NCBI GenBank assembly: GCA_900102065.1
Contig: FMVK01000003.1
Location: forward strand, 62,001-126,000
Reading direction: 5' to 3'
Source: Lachnospiraceae bacterium XPB1003
GTDB taxonomy: Bacteria; Bacillota; Clostridia; Lachnospirales; Lachnospiraceae
DNA: 64,000 bases
Part shown: positions 47,605-56,107 of the stretch, in pieces
Position numbering within the stretch: position 1 is the stretch's first letter
Layout: every line of letters starts with the position of its first letter
Made by a program: the position numbers and the translations under genes
Notes under the pieces: model-generated
What the model was told of the DNA's origin: nothing
The model's input: only the letters and a program-made list of their open reading frames with translations
Databases searched by the model: none

Positions 47605-49986
47605 ATGAGTATACTTGACGGTTTAAATGACAGACAACGTGAAGCGGCAGGACATATTGACGGGCCGCTTCTTATTATTGCCGGCGCCGGTTCCGGCAAG
47701 ACCAGGGTACTTACCCATCGTGTTGCATATCTTATAAAGGAGTGCAATGTCGATCCCTATAATATCATGGCCATTACCTTTACAAATAAGGCTGCCGGAG
47801 AAATGAGAGAGCGTGTGGACAAGATCGTAGGCTCCGGCTGTGAGGCTGTATGGGTCATGACGTTCCATGCGACCTGCGTGCGTATCTTAAGACGCCATAT
47901 CCACGAGATAGGTTATGATAACAATTTCACGATCTATGATACGGATGATACCAAAGCGGCAATGCGAGAGGTGTATAAGAAACTGCAGTTCGATCCGAAG
48001 CAGTTGAGAGAGGCTACCGTTCTCAGAGAGATCTCCAATGCAAAGAATGAGCTTATCGGTCCCGACAGATTTATGAGTGAGAATGCCGGTGATTATCGCA
48101 TGGCTCAGATCGCCAAGGCTTATGACCTTTATCAGGATATACTCAGGAATAATAATGCTTTGGACTTTGATGACCTGATCAGACTTACTGTATCGCTTTT
48201 CGAGCACTGCCCCGAGATCCTTGAGAATTATCAAAACAGATTCCGTTATATCATGGTGGATGAGTATCAGGATACCAATAATGCACAGTTCGAATTGATA
48301 AAGCTTCTGGCCGCCAAGCACAGGAATCTTTGCGTGGTCGGTGATGATGATCAGTCGATCTATAAATTCCGCGGAGCTAATATCAAGAATATTCTTAATT
48401 TCGAGAGTAACTTTTCCGGAGCAAAGGTAATAAAGCTTGAGCAGAATTACCGCAGTACCCAGAATATCCTTAATGCGGCCAACTCGGTCATAGCCCACAA
48501 TTACGGGAGAAAGCCCAAGAAGCTCTGGACAGACAGAGATGGCGGAGATCCTGTTTACTTCCGTGTATATGGAAACGGAAGGGAAGAAGCAAGAAATGTT
48601 GCAGAGCAGATAATAAGGCTTAAGAGAAGAGGAATAGCCGATTTCGGAGATTGCGCGATCCTGTACAGGACCAATGCACAGTCCAGAGAGTTTGAAGAAC
48701 AGCTTGTCAGAGAGGGCGTTCCGTATTTCATCATCGGAAGCGTTAACTTCTATTCCAGACGTGAGATCAAGGATCTTCTGTCCTATCTGAAGACTATAGA
48801 GAATGCACAGGACGATCTGGCTGTTACCAGGATAATCAATGTCCCCAAGAGGGGGATCGGACAGACTACTATCCAGAAAGTCATGGATTTTGCCGATGGC
48901 AACAATATGTGTTTTTACGATGCCTGCACGATGGCTGATCAGGTGCCGGGGCTGGGAAAGGCTGCGGCCAAGATAGAGAAGTTCACATCGTTTATCTCAA
49001 ATATGAGAGATGTGCTGGCCCAGGCAGGTATGACGGCTGCACTTAAAGAGATCATAGACGAGACCGGATTTATCGAGGAGATAAAGAAGGCGGATGAAGA
49101 TGATGCGGAAGACCGTATCGGCAACATAGAAGAACTTATCTCCACTGTCAGACAGTACGAAGATACTCATCCGGAAGCAACACTTGCGGACTTCCTTGAG
49201 GAGGCTGCTCTTGTTTCGGATCTGGACAGCGCTGACGAGGAAACATCAAGAGTACTCCTCATGACCATACACAGCGCTAAGGGACTGGAGTTCCCACACG
49301 TGTTCTTATGCGGTATGGAGGATGGGATATTCCCCGGCTTCATGTCCATAAACAGCGGTAATGAAGAGGATATCGAGGAAGAGCGCAGACTTGCATATGT
49401 TGCCATTACCCGCGCAAAGGATGTACTCAATATATCCGCAGCCAAGTCCAGGATGGTAAGAGGCGAGACCCAGTACCTGCCGGTGAGCAGATTCATCAAG
49501 GAGATACCTGAGAATCTGATGGAGACAGACAGTGATGAGGGATCCTTTTCTTTTGGCGGTGGATCGTCATATGGAGGATCAGCTTCCTATAACAGATCAT
49601 CATATCGTGAATCATCCTATGGAAATTCTTACAGAACACGTGATGATTCAGGCTTTGGGAACCGGGTTCCCGACAGCAGTAAGGTGGCTGAGAATAAGTT
49701 ATTAAAGAAAAATGCTGCGGCATTTCTCGGTGTTAAGTCTAAGACGGAGTCTCAGACGGCGTCATCTCCTCAGACGAGTGCTGCGGGGGCTTTTACAAGA
49801 GGAGCGGATATTTCATTCGGAGCGCCTGACTATGGCCCCGGGGACAGAGTAAGACATGTTAAATTCGGTGACGGGACCGTGAAAGCAGTAGATAAAGGTC
49901 CCAGAGATTATCAGGTTACAGTTGAGTTTGACGGAGTAGGACAGAAGATAATGTATGCCGCTTTCGCGAAGCTCATTAAAATATGA
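47605..49986 (+). CDS. pcrA: ATP-dependent DNA helicase PcrA/UvrD
   Basis: SF1A 3'-5' helicase for repair and plasmid/replication restart. 793 residues. Motif I is GAGSGKTRVL near residue 26-36; motif II is DEYQDTNNAQFELIK, motif III GDDDQSIYKFRGA, motif IV LEQNYRS, motif V SAKGLEF and motif VI VAITRAKDVLNI. The last ~150 residues hold a flexible Ser/Gly/Tyr-rich linker (GGGSSYGGSASYNRSSY) and the GDRVRHVKFGDGTVKAV C-terminal domain that binds RNA polymerase in PcrA. The start may be ATG 47605 or an upstream TTG 47590; ribosome sites are weak. Confidence 0.96.
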   Translation: MSILDGLNDRQREAAGHIDGPLLIIAGAGSGKTRVLTHRVAYLIKECNVDPYNIMAITFTNKAAGEMRERVDKIVGSGCEAVWVMTFHATCVRILRRHIHEIGYDNNFTIYDTDDTKAAMREVYKKLQFDPKQLREATVLREISNAKNELIGPDRFMSENAGDYRMAQIAKAYDLYQDILRNNNALDFDDLIRLTVSLFEHCPEILENYQNRFRYIMVDEYQDTNNAQFELIKLLAAKHRNLCVVGDDDQSIYKFRGANIKNILNFESNFSGAKVIKLEQNYRSTQNILNAANSVIAHNYGRKPKKLWTDRDGGDPVYFRVYGNGREEARNVAEQIIRLKRRGIADFGDCAILYRTNAQSREFEEQLVREGVPYFIIGSVNFYSRREIKDLLSYLKTIENAQDDLAVTRIINVPKRGIGQTTIQKVMDFADGNNMCFYDACTMADQVPGLGKAAAKIEKFTSFISNMRDVLAQAGMTAALKEIIDETGFIEEIKKADEDDAEDRIGNIEELISTVRQYEDTHPEATLADFLEEAALVSDLDSADEETSRVLLMTIHSAKGLEFPHVFLCGMEDGIFPGFMSINSGNEEDIEEERRLAYVAITRAKDVLNISAAKSRMVRGETQYLPVSRFIKEIPENLMETDSDEGSFSFGGGSSYGGSASYNRSSYRESSYGNSYRTRDDSGFGNRVPDSSKVAENKLLKKNAAAFLGVKSKTESQTASSPQTSAAGAFTRGADISFGAPDYGPGDRVRHVKFGDGTVKAVDKGPRDYQVTVEFDGVGQKIMYAAFAKLIKI

Positions 49987-50016
49987 TAAACATTATTTAT
50001 GCAGGAGGGAATGATA

Positions 50017-51018
50017 ATGCAAAATGTTATGAACATCTCTGATGTGGACATGAAATGGTCCCAGAGCGCATTGGCTGATCTTGATTCTTTTTTCTCGTCA
50101 AGAGTGATCGGACAGAAGAATCTTGAAAGAGCTCTTGTAGCAGCCTTGCTGGGAGACGGACATGTACTCATCGAATCGGTGCCCGGACTTGCCAAGACAA
50201 CAGCGGCAAGAGCGGTAGCGGATGCTGTCAACGGACAGTTTTCAAGAATTCAGTGTACGCCGGATCTTCTTCCGAGCGATATCATGGGAACACAGATCTA
50301 CAGACAGGACAGCGGTAATTTCGAGACCGTTCTCGGCCCCGTTTTTGCCAACTTTGTCCTGTTAGATGAGATCAACAGATCAAGTGCGAAGACCCAGAGT
50401 GCCATGCTCGAAGCCATGGCTGAGAGACAGGTTACCATCGGCGGAACTTCATATCCCATGCCCGAAGATATATTTATAGTTATAGCAACTCAGAATCCCA
50501 TCGAGCAGGAAGGAACATATCCTTTATCCGAGGCTCAGTCCGATCGTTTCATGATAAAGGAGACACTTTTCTATCCCGCACCGGGCGAGGATCTTGAAAT
50601 CTTAAATCTCTTTGAAAACAGAAGCAGGAAAAAGAATGAAAAGGTTTCTCCCGTGCTTGAAGTTAATGATGTGGTGAGACTGCAGCAGATCACAGAGGAC
50701 GTATATTGCGATGACTCTGTGAAGCAGTATATCTCTTCCATTGTTACGGCTACGAGAAATGCAGACAATGTTCTGCCCAATGAACTTAAGGGATATGTTA
50801 AGCTTGGTGCCAGCCCCAGAGCAATGATCGCTTTCCTTAAGATGGGTAAAGCGGGGGCGCTTATGCAGGGTAGAGGATATGTTATCCCCGATGACATCAA
50901 GAATGCGGCATTCTCCGTACTGCGTCACCGTATCGCACTCAGATATACAGCGGCTGCCGACGGAGTGACATCCGATATCATCATCAATAACCTGTTGAAT
51001 GTGATACCTACTCCGTAA
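50017..51018 (+). CDS. MoxR-family AAA+ ATPase
   Basis: A ~333-residue chaperone-like ATPase. Walker A is PGLAKTTAARAV (~58-69), the DEINRSSAKTQSAMLEAM segment (Walker B plus sensor loop) and RQVTIGGTSYPMPEDIFIVIATQNPIEQEGTYPLSEAQSDRFM are family hallmarks. AGGAGGG (50004-50010) has ideal spacing to ATG 50017; upstream ATGs at 49999 and 50011 lie in frame. It is the first gene of a MoxR-DUF58-VWA operon, where MoxR is thought to help insert metal or mature the VWA proteins. Its client here is unknown. Confidence 0.93.
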   Translation: MQNVMNISDVDMKWSQSALADLDSFFSSRVIGQKNLERALVAALLGDGHVLIESVPGLAKTTAARAVADAVNGQFSRIQCTPDLLPSDIMGTQIYRQDSGNFETVLGPVFANFVLLDEINRSSAKTQSAMLEAMAERQVTIGGTSYPMPEDIFIVIATQNPIEQEGTYPLSEAQSDRFMIKETLFYPAPGEDLEILNLFENRSRKKNEKVSPVLEVNDVVRLQQITEDVYCDDSVKQYISSIVTATRNADNVLPNELKGYVKLGASPRAMIAFLKMGKAGALMQGRGYVIPDDIKNAAFSVLRHRIALRYTAAADGVTSDIIINNLLNVIPTP

Positions 51019-51030
51019 TGAGGTAAAGCC

Positions 51031-51933
51031 ATGCCCCAGAAAAATAAAAAAGCCTCACGTATCAGGCCGGATTATGAGTCTCTTAACGGTCTGAGCTCGA
51101 GGATTAGATTTAAACAATACAGTCGTTCCGTTTCAGTAGCCGACGGAGCTTTTCCTTCTGTATTCAGAGGGCAGAGCATGGAATTCGAGGACCTGAGACC
51201 TTATATTCCCGGAGACAATCTGCGTGATATGGACTGGAAGGCATCTTCCAGATCCGGTATTCCCATGGTGAGAAACTATGTTGCGGATAAGCGCAAACAG
51301 ATAATCTTCATGGCGGACACAGGCAAGACCATGCGCGGGATAATGCCGGACGGAACCGACAAGAGAGAATGCGGGATCCTTACAATAGCTTCCGCAGCTT
51401 ATCTTGCGGGAAGGAGCGGCGCGGATTATTCCATACTTTGCGGCAAAGACTGGAGAAGCAGGATCAAGAGATTCGGAAACGGTCCGGCATTCCTTGAAGA
51501 AGGATTGTCTGCACTTCAGGATGAAGTGTTCGGAAAGGAAGTTTACGATCTGGAAAAGCGTCTGGACGGTATACTTGATGCGCCGCTTAAAGGTGTGTCC
51601 ATCTGTCTGGTGACGGATATGAAGGGACTGTTAGAGATCCCGGAGAGGATACTAAGGACTGCAGCCACAGAGCGTGAGTTCTATGTATTCGAGGTCTCAG
51701 ACGGAAGCTTTGACAGAAGGAATTATTATGATGTTCTTACTGACAGGATGATCCCTGAGTTCATAAGCAGGAGCAAGGGCCTGTCAGCCGAAATATGGAA
51801 GAAGCAAATGGAGTATCAGGCTCAGGTGCGCAGCAAACTCAGAAGATGCGGCGTATTCTATGCTTATCTTGATGATAAGAAAGAAATACCTGAAACAGTT
51901 ACAGGTGTACTTAACGGGGAGATAGCGGACTGA
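51031..51933 (+). CDS. DUF58-domain protein
   Basis: Soluble protein of 300 residues with the DUF58 signature PYIPGDNLRDMDWKASSRSG and a degenerate VWA-like fold (FMADTGKTM). The family is nearly always next to MoxR and VWA genes, as here, and is thought to be part of the same complex. It begins 12 bases after the moxR stop and its stop codon overlaps the next start (TGATG). It has no membrane segment, so it is likely cytosolic. Confidence 0.93.
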   Translation: MPQKNKKASRIRPDYESLNGLSSRIRFKQYSRSVSVADGAFPSVFRGQSMEFEDLRPYIPGDNLRDMDWKASSRSGIPMVRNYVADKRKQIIFMADTGKTMRGIMPDGTDKRECGILTIASAAYLAGRSGADYSILCGKDWRSRIKRFGNGPAFLEEGLSALQDEVFGKEVYDLEKRLDGILDAPLKGVSICLVTDMKGLLEIPERILRTAATEREFYVFEVSDGSFDRRNYYDVLTDRMIPEFISRSKGLSAEIWKKQMEYQAQVRSKLRRCGVFYAYLDDKKEIPETVTGVLNGEIAD

Positions 51934-52430
51934 TGAAATATTCTGTTATGTTACAGCCTGCCGCTTGGGACAGACTGTTCTGGTTTTTAATAGTACTTTT
52001 CATCCTTGCTGCAGGGATCTTTTTTCTGTCCATTCTCATAAGCCTTATTCTTAAGATACATGCCATGCGTGTTGCCAGGATGAAGGAACTCAAGAAAAAG
52101 GTTGGCATGAAGAAAGGGCCGGAAGCCATCGAAGCATTAAGGCAGAAGGCATTTGCAAAACTTAAATTTATCGAGAGTGAACAGATGCAGGGAAGGATGA
52201 AGCCGCGTGAGGTATGTATTGGTATCAGCGCGGTAGTGAGAGAATTCCTGTCAAAAGCAGGCGGACTGAATGCCGATTGTCAGACTCTTTCCGAGATAAG
52301 ACAGTGGAACAGACCTGAAGTTGCGGAATTCGTAGAGGGTATCTACGGTGCGGAGTTCTCACCGTTATCGGTTAATGATACCGCAAAATACTTCAAAGAT
52401 GCAGGAAGGCTGGTGATGATATGGAAATAA
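51933..52430 (+). CDS. Membrane-anchored protein of the Bat-like operon
   Basis: A 165-residue protein with an N-terminal membrane helix (WFLIVLFILAAGIFFLSILI, ~17-36), a basic coiled stretch (RVARMKELKKKVGMKK) and a small helical domain. Its place, between DUF58 and a VWA protein, matches the DUF4381-like slot of Bat operons, which usually encodes a small one-TM protein. Start and stop overlap its neighbours, so it belongs to one transcript. I cannot give a function; family membership is by place and topology. Confidence 0.7.
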   Translation: MKYSVMLQPAAWDRLFWFLIVLFILAAGIFFLSILISLILKIHAMRVARMKELKKKVGMKKGPEAIEALRQKAFAKLKFIESEQMQGRMKPREVCIGISAVVREFLSKAGGLNADCQTLSEIRQWNRPEVAEFVEGIYGAEFSPLSVNDTAKYFKDAGRLVMIWK

Positions 52431-53584
52431 GTTTAAGAAATCCGTCATCGGCATGGGCTACTGCAGCGGTGGTTATCCTGGCAGCAGTGAGTATCCTTGT
52501 ATTTCGGATAATCCGAATGAGGAAGAGCATAAAGGATAAGGACAAGAAACACTTCAGAGGTTATTCAACCATGTGGATAGCTTCGGAGCTGCCTAAGTAC
52601 AAGAGGAGACTGGCATTATATATCCTGCTTAAGATAATGGGATTTGTGGGACTTGCCACCAGTCTTTTAAGCTCGGCATATCTGATCGGACGCCCGAGCT
52701 TTAACAAGAAGATAGATGCGGGAGTGAAGAGAAGAGATATATATCTTTGTCTCGATGTTTCCTATTCCCTTTATGAGCTCAATGCCGATTTTGTTGAGAA
52801 TCTCGAGGACGTGGTCAGAGGACTTGAAGGTGACAGAGTAGGTATCTCAATATTCAATACGTCTACCGTGGAATATATGCCCCTTACTACGGACATGGAT
52901 TTCACTATCGATAAGCTTGAAGAACTTAAGGAATATTTTGTTCTTCAAAAGAAATATATGAAGATGCGTGATGATAATGATTTCAATGGCATGACCGGAG
53001 AACAGTTCAGCGCATTTCTGGATTCCATGACTGAAGACGAATATAACGAATTCATGGATATGCTTGATAAGCTGGATGTTATAGACAGACCCGTAACTCT
53101 TGACAATGAGATTAAGGGAAGTTCGCTTATCGGTGAAGGCCTTGCCAGCTGTCTCTTTAACTTTCCTTCACTCGAAGATTCGGAAAGAACAAGAGTAATA
53201 ATCATGGTCAGTGATAATGCGCAGTCCGAGAATGCACCGCCTACCATAGAATTGGCAGAGGCTGCGGATATGTGTAAGGATAAGGACGTTGCGGTATTCG
53301 GGATCTTTCCGCCCAAGGACGCTCTTCGTGAGCTGGAAGCAGGGCAGAACTTTGATAACTTAAGTACCGATATGAGGCAGAATATCAGAAAGACCGGTGG
53401 TGAATTCTATGTTGTCGGTTCTGATTTTGATACGGAAGATGTTATCAAACAGATCCAGTCACATGAAGCAATGCAGGTGGATGAGGTGACAGTTAACAGA
53501 CTTGCTGATGATCCTAATCTCGCCATTATGCTTTGCATACTGGGACTGATTTTATTCGTAATAGCAAAGGGGGCGGGTGCCTGA
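52421..53584 (+). CDS. VWA-domain membrane protein (BatA-like)
   Basis: A 387-residue membrane protein. One helix near ~11-28, another at ~68-90, then a VWA domain, and a C-terminal helix (~365-384). The metal-ion site begins YLCLDVSYSLYEL (DxSxS near ~110), giving a metal-dependent adhesion fold on the cytoplasmic or outer side. A long acidic loop (MRDDNDFNGMTGEQFSAFLD...) is inserted between the first strands of the fold. This is BatA/BatB-type architecture in a MoxR operon. It overlaps the next VWA gene by one base. Metal binding and orientation are inferred. Confidence 0.85.
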   Translation: MEISLRNPSSAWATAAVVILAAVSILVFRIIRMRKSIKDKDKKHFRGYSTMWIASELPKYKRRLALYILLKIMGFVGLATSLLSSAYLIGRPSFNKKIDAGVKRRDIYLCLDVSYSLYELNADFVENLEDVVRGLEGDRVGISIFNTSTVEYMPLTTDMDFTIDKLEELKEYFVLQKKYMKMRDDNDFNGMTGEQFSAFLDSMTEDEYNEFMDMLDKLDVIDRPVTLDNEIKGSSLIGEGLASCLFNFPSLEDSERTRVIIMVSDNAQSENAPPTIELAEAADMCKDKDVAVFGIFPPKDALRELEAGQNFDNLSTDMRQNIRKTGGEFYVVGSDFDTEDVIKQIQSHEAMQVDEVTVNRLADDPNLAIMLCILGLILFVIAKGAGA

Positions 53585-54528
53585 TGAAATTTCAACCGGT
53601 TGTACCAGTTGCGGTTTTAGCTATCCTGCTGGTTATACTATTTATATTTTTACTGATCGGAGCATTGAGAAATCACGGTACGGTGATCTACAAGACCATC
53701 ACTATCGTGATGTCGGCTCTGCTTTGTCTGTCGGTGGTACCTATTGCAGCACGTCCGATGATCAGGAACAAGGATATCCGGTATTCCAGACCGAATCTGG
53801 ATGTACTGTTCGTATTGGATGCTACCATGAGCATGTGGGCCGAGGACTATCATAAAGACACCAGGATGAATGGTGCGATAGAGACTATCGAATACATAAT
53901 GGATGAGATGGAAGGCAGTTCCTTCGCCCTTGTCACCTTCGGAGACAAGAGTGAAGTGAGGATGCCAATAACTCAGGATTCACAGTCGATTGACGATGCA
54001 ATAAAGGCGATACACATTCCCAACAGATGGATCGCCCGAGGAACATCTCTTAATTCGCCCTTTGACAATATGGAATACATGCTCAGTCATATGGGGAAGG
54101 AAGAAGGCCACGAGCGTATCGTGTTTATCTTAAGCGACGGTGAGATCACTGTCGACGAGGAGATGACCGACTTTTCCGATATGGCTTCCATGATCGACGG
54201 CGGAGCAGTGCTAGGATTCGGGACAAAGGAAGGCGCTGTGATAAAGGATGAATACGGAAATAACCTCTACGATTATACGACAATGAGTGATGCCGTAACC
54301 TGTCTGGATATGGATTCATTAAAAGATGTCGCAGGTGATCTTGAGCTTGAATGCATCCATGTTAAGGACAAGAAGGATGTATCGGAAGTGATCGAGAAAG
54401 CAATAGTCAATGCTGAGGAAGTCCAGGCAAACAGAGACGATCTGGATAACTATGATGATATATACTACATGTTCGTACCCGGATTTATGATACTGTTGCT
54501 GGCGGTTTTCCTTCTCTTTAAGGAGTAA
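53584..54528 (+). CDS. Second VWA-domain membrane protein (BatB-like)
   Basis: A 314-residue protein with two N-terminal membrane helices (VAVLAILLVILFIFLLIGA, ~9-27, and TITIVMSALLCLSVVPIAA, ~40-58), a VWA domain with DVLFVLDATMSMWAED (DxTxS, so the metal site is intact), FALVTFGD and GTSLNSP strands, and one C-terminal helix. It probably forms a pair with the preceding VWA protein. The ATG at 53584 overlaps the stop of the former gene (TGATG); an in-frame start at 53533 would run back into it. The TPR-like gene follows after 9 bases. Confidence 0.87.
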   Translation: MKFQPVVPVAVLAILLVILFIFLLIGALRNHGTVIYKTITIVMSALLCLSVVPIAARPMIRNKDIRYSRPNLDVLFVLDATMSMWAEDYHKDTRMNGAIETIEYIMDEMEGSSFALVTFGDKSEVRMPITQDSQSIDDAIKAIHIPNRWIARGTSLNSPFDNMEYMLSHMGKEEGHERIVFILSDGEITVDEEMTDFSDMASMIDGGAVLGFGTKEGAVIKDEYGNNLYDYTTMSDAVTCLDMDSLKDVAGDLELECIHVKDKKDVSEVIEKAIVNAEEVQANRDDLDNYDDIYYMFVPGFMILLLAVFLLFKE

Positions 54529-54537
54529 AACATCGAT

Positions 54538-55425
54538 ATGGAATTTAACAGAAAAAAATATAATATTTTGATCGTGCTGATGATCCTAATGCTTGTCGTA
54601 TGCCTGGCTGTATTCGCCTGCTTTGCGGTATGCGGTGCAAGAATAGGTCTCAACAGCTTCTTTGTTCTCATGAGCGAACGCGGGGAGTACCCCGTTGATG
54701 CTGAGGAAAAGGCAGCGAAGATCGAATTCATAGACAAATATATAACAACATACAATCTGGCAAATGCGGAATATGCCAATGAGCATTATGAAAATGCGAT
54801 CGACATGTATGAGCAGGTCCTGGACGATGATGTTACCGGAAGTCTGAAGGGGCGGACCTGCATCAATCTGTCTCTTTCCCGCACCAAGACGATAGATTTC
54901 GATGATATCTATGACAGATTTGATGATTTTGAAAAGGGGAAGGAAACGGATGTCGTCGTCCTTGCAGACAAGATAAACAAGGCCATACAGGTTCTGGAAC
55001 ATGCTAAGGAAGATCTGTCGGATAACGGCTGCGTGGGAGAAGAGGATACCTTAGATGTATCCATTCCCGCGGAAGAGTTGGAAGAGGCAAAGAAGCTGGA
55101 TAAAGATATTGACAAGGAAATAGAAGAATTAAAAGAGATGCTTGAAAAGCTTCAGCCCCCTTCATCGGGAGGAAATTCCGGAAATGATAATAACAACAGC
55201 GGCGGAGGCGGAAGCTCGGGCGGCGGTGACGGTCAGTCTTCCGGCAGCAGCCAGAGAGAAAATCAGGTTAGAAATGAGCTTGAGCAGCAGCAGTCCCGAA
55301 CAATGGAAGAACAGAGCCAGGCACAGGATGACTATAATGAAGGTCGGTACTGGAGCGGCAGAGACCAGGATGAAGGCGACGAAGGCGGATCAGGTGAAGG
55401 CGGAAGTAACCCAAAGCCGTGGTAA
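54538..55425 (+). CDS. TPR-like membrane protein with Ser/Gly/Asn-rich tail (BatC-like)
   Basis: Residues ~10-33 are one membrane helix (ILIVLMILMLVVCLAVFACF). Residues ~50-195 are helical with YANEHYENAIDMYEQVL, a TPR-like unit. The last ~90 residues are low-complexity (GGNSGNDNNNSGGGGSSGGG, then QQQSRTMEEQSQ) and end in an acidic/Gly tail with NPKPW. The position after two VWA genes matches BatC of the Bat operon. The low-complexity end is likely disordered. 295 residues. End of the operon: no strong terminator is seen in the next 90 bases. Confidence 0.75.
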   Translation: MEFNRKKYNILIVLMILMLVVCLAVFACFAVCGARIGLNSFFVLMSERGEYPVDAEEKAAKIEFIDKYITTYNLANAEYANEHYENAIDMYEQVLDDDVTGSLKGRTCINLSLSRTKTIDFDDIYDRFDDFEKGKETDVVVLADKINKAIQVLEHAKEDLSDNGCVGEEDTLDVSIPAEELEEAKKLDKDIDKEIEELKEMLEKLQPPSSGGNSGNDNNNSGGGGSSGGGDGQSSGSSQRENQVRNELEQQQSRTMEEQSQAQDDYNEGRYWSGRDQDEGDEGGSGEGGSNPKPW

Positions 55426-55430
55426 AAATG

Positions 55431-55461
55431 TTCATAATCTCATAGTAAATCCAAGTATAAT
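55431..55461 (+). promoter_or_regulatory. Weak promoter candidate
   Basis: TATAAT at 55456-55461 with TTCATA at 55431-55436 (19-base spacer). It would drive the acidic-tailed protein. Confidence 0.35.
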
Positions 55462-55516
55462 ATGATAAAATAAACACGTTGGATTACTATCAATCAATGA
55501 AAGGCAGGTAAATAAA

Positions 55517-55801
55517 ATGACTAAGGTTGAGGACGTTCTGGCAGCAGTTAAGTTAAATGATCTGCTCAACAGAAAGAAAGATGAAGAAGTTGAGGAGAAG
55601 GCAGCAAAGAATGTTGTTAAGACAATTTTTATCATTCTGGGTATCATTGCCGTTGCAGCTGCGATCGCATTCGCAATTTATAAATTCATGACACCGGATT
55701 ATCTTGATGATTTCGATGATGACTTCGATGATGATTTCGACGAAGATTTCTTCGATGATGATGATCTTGTAGAGGACGAGTCAAAGAAAGACGCTGAATA
55801 A
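55517..55801 (+). CDS. Small membrane protein with Asp-rich C-terminus
   Basis: Unrecognised 94-residue protein. A charged N-terminal helix (DVLAAVKLNDLLNRKKDEE), one membrane helix (~38-60, IFIILGIIAVAAAIAFAIY), then a tail of almost only Asp, Phe and Glu (DDFDDDFDDDFDEDFF). The GCAGG-type ribosome site is just ahead of ATG 55517. Similar short proteins with acidic ends occur in Lachnospiraceae genomes, but I cannot name one. It might be an adapter for a basic partner at the membrane. A possible promoter is at 55431-55461. Confidence 0.75.
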   Translation: MTKVEDVLAAVKLNDLLNRKKDEEVEEKAAKNVVKTIFIILGIIAVAAAIAFAIYKFMTPDYLDDFDDDFDDDFDEDFFDDDDLVEDESKKDAE

Positions 55802-55833
55802 CAGGGTCATTTTATAACTGTACAGACATTTTG

Positions 55834-55889
55834 CTGCGGGCGAACAGGTGGACGAACATGATCGCATGTTTATTTAACTACGCCCGCAG
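55834..55889 (+). other. Structured leader-like region
   Basis: CTGCGGGCG (55834-55842) pairs with CGCCCGCAG (55881-55889), enclosing an inner AACATG/CATGTT hairpin (55855-55870). It lies in the 306-base gap between the acidic-tail gene and rlmD, which has no ORF. It may be a terminator-like element or a small RNA. Confidence 0.45.
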
Positions 55890-55984
55890 GATATATACCC
55901 TTCCTCTTTAGGGCAATGAGATCAGGGACATGGCAGACATGACCGTGATTTGTTGTGGGGTATCAGATATTCATGTATTTTTTG

Positions 55985-56008
55985 AGCGGGGACATGAGCC
56001 CCGCTTTT
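55985..56008 (+). terminator. Intrinsic terminator before rlmD
   Basis: A 7-bp stem AGCGGGG/CCCCGCT (55985-55991 with 55999-56005) and a short T-run (56005-56008). Confidence 0.7.
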
Positions 56009-56107
56009 CTTAGCTTGACAAAGAGTCTGAAATGCAACGGCATGCTTGCACGCTGTGTTGCAAATTTGGCGACTTTGGGATACTGAGTTCGTATTATGGA
56101 GGTTGAA

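Noticed and set aside
56015-56020. TTGACA before rlmD
   Set aside because: No acceptable -10 box was found 16-18 bases downstream.
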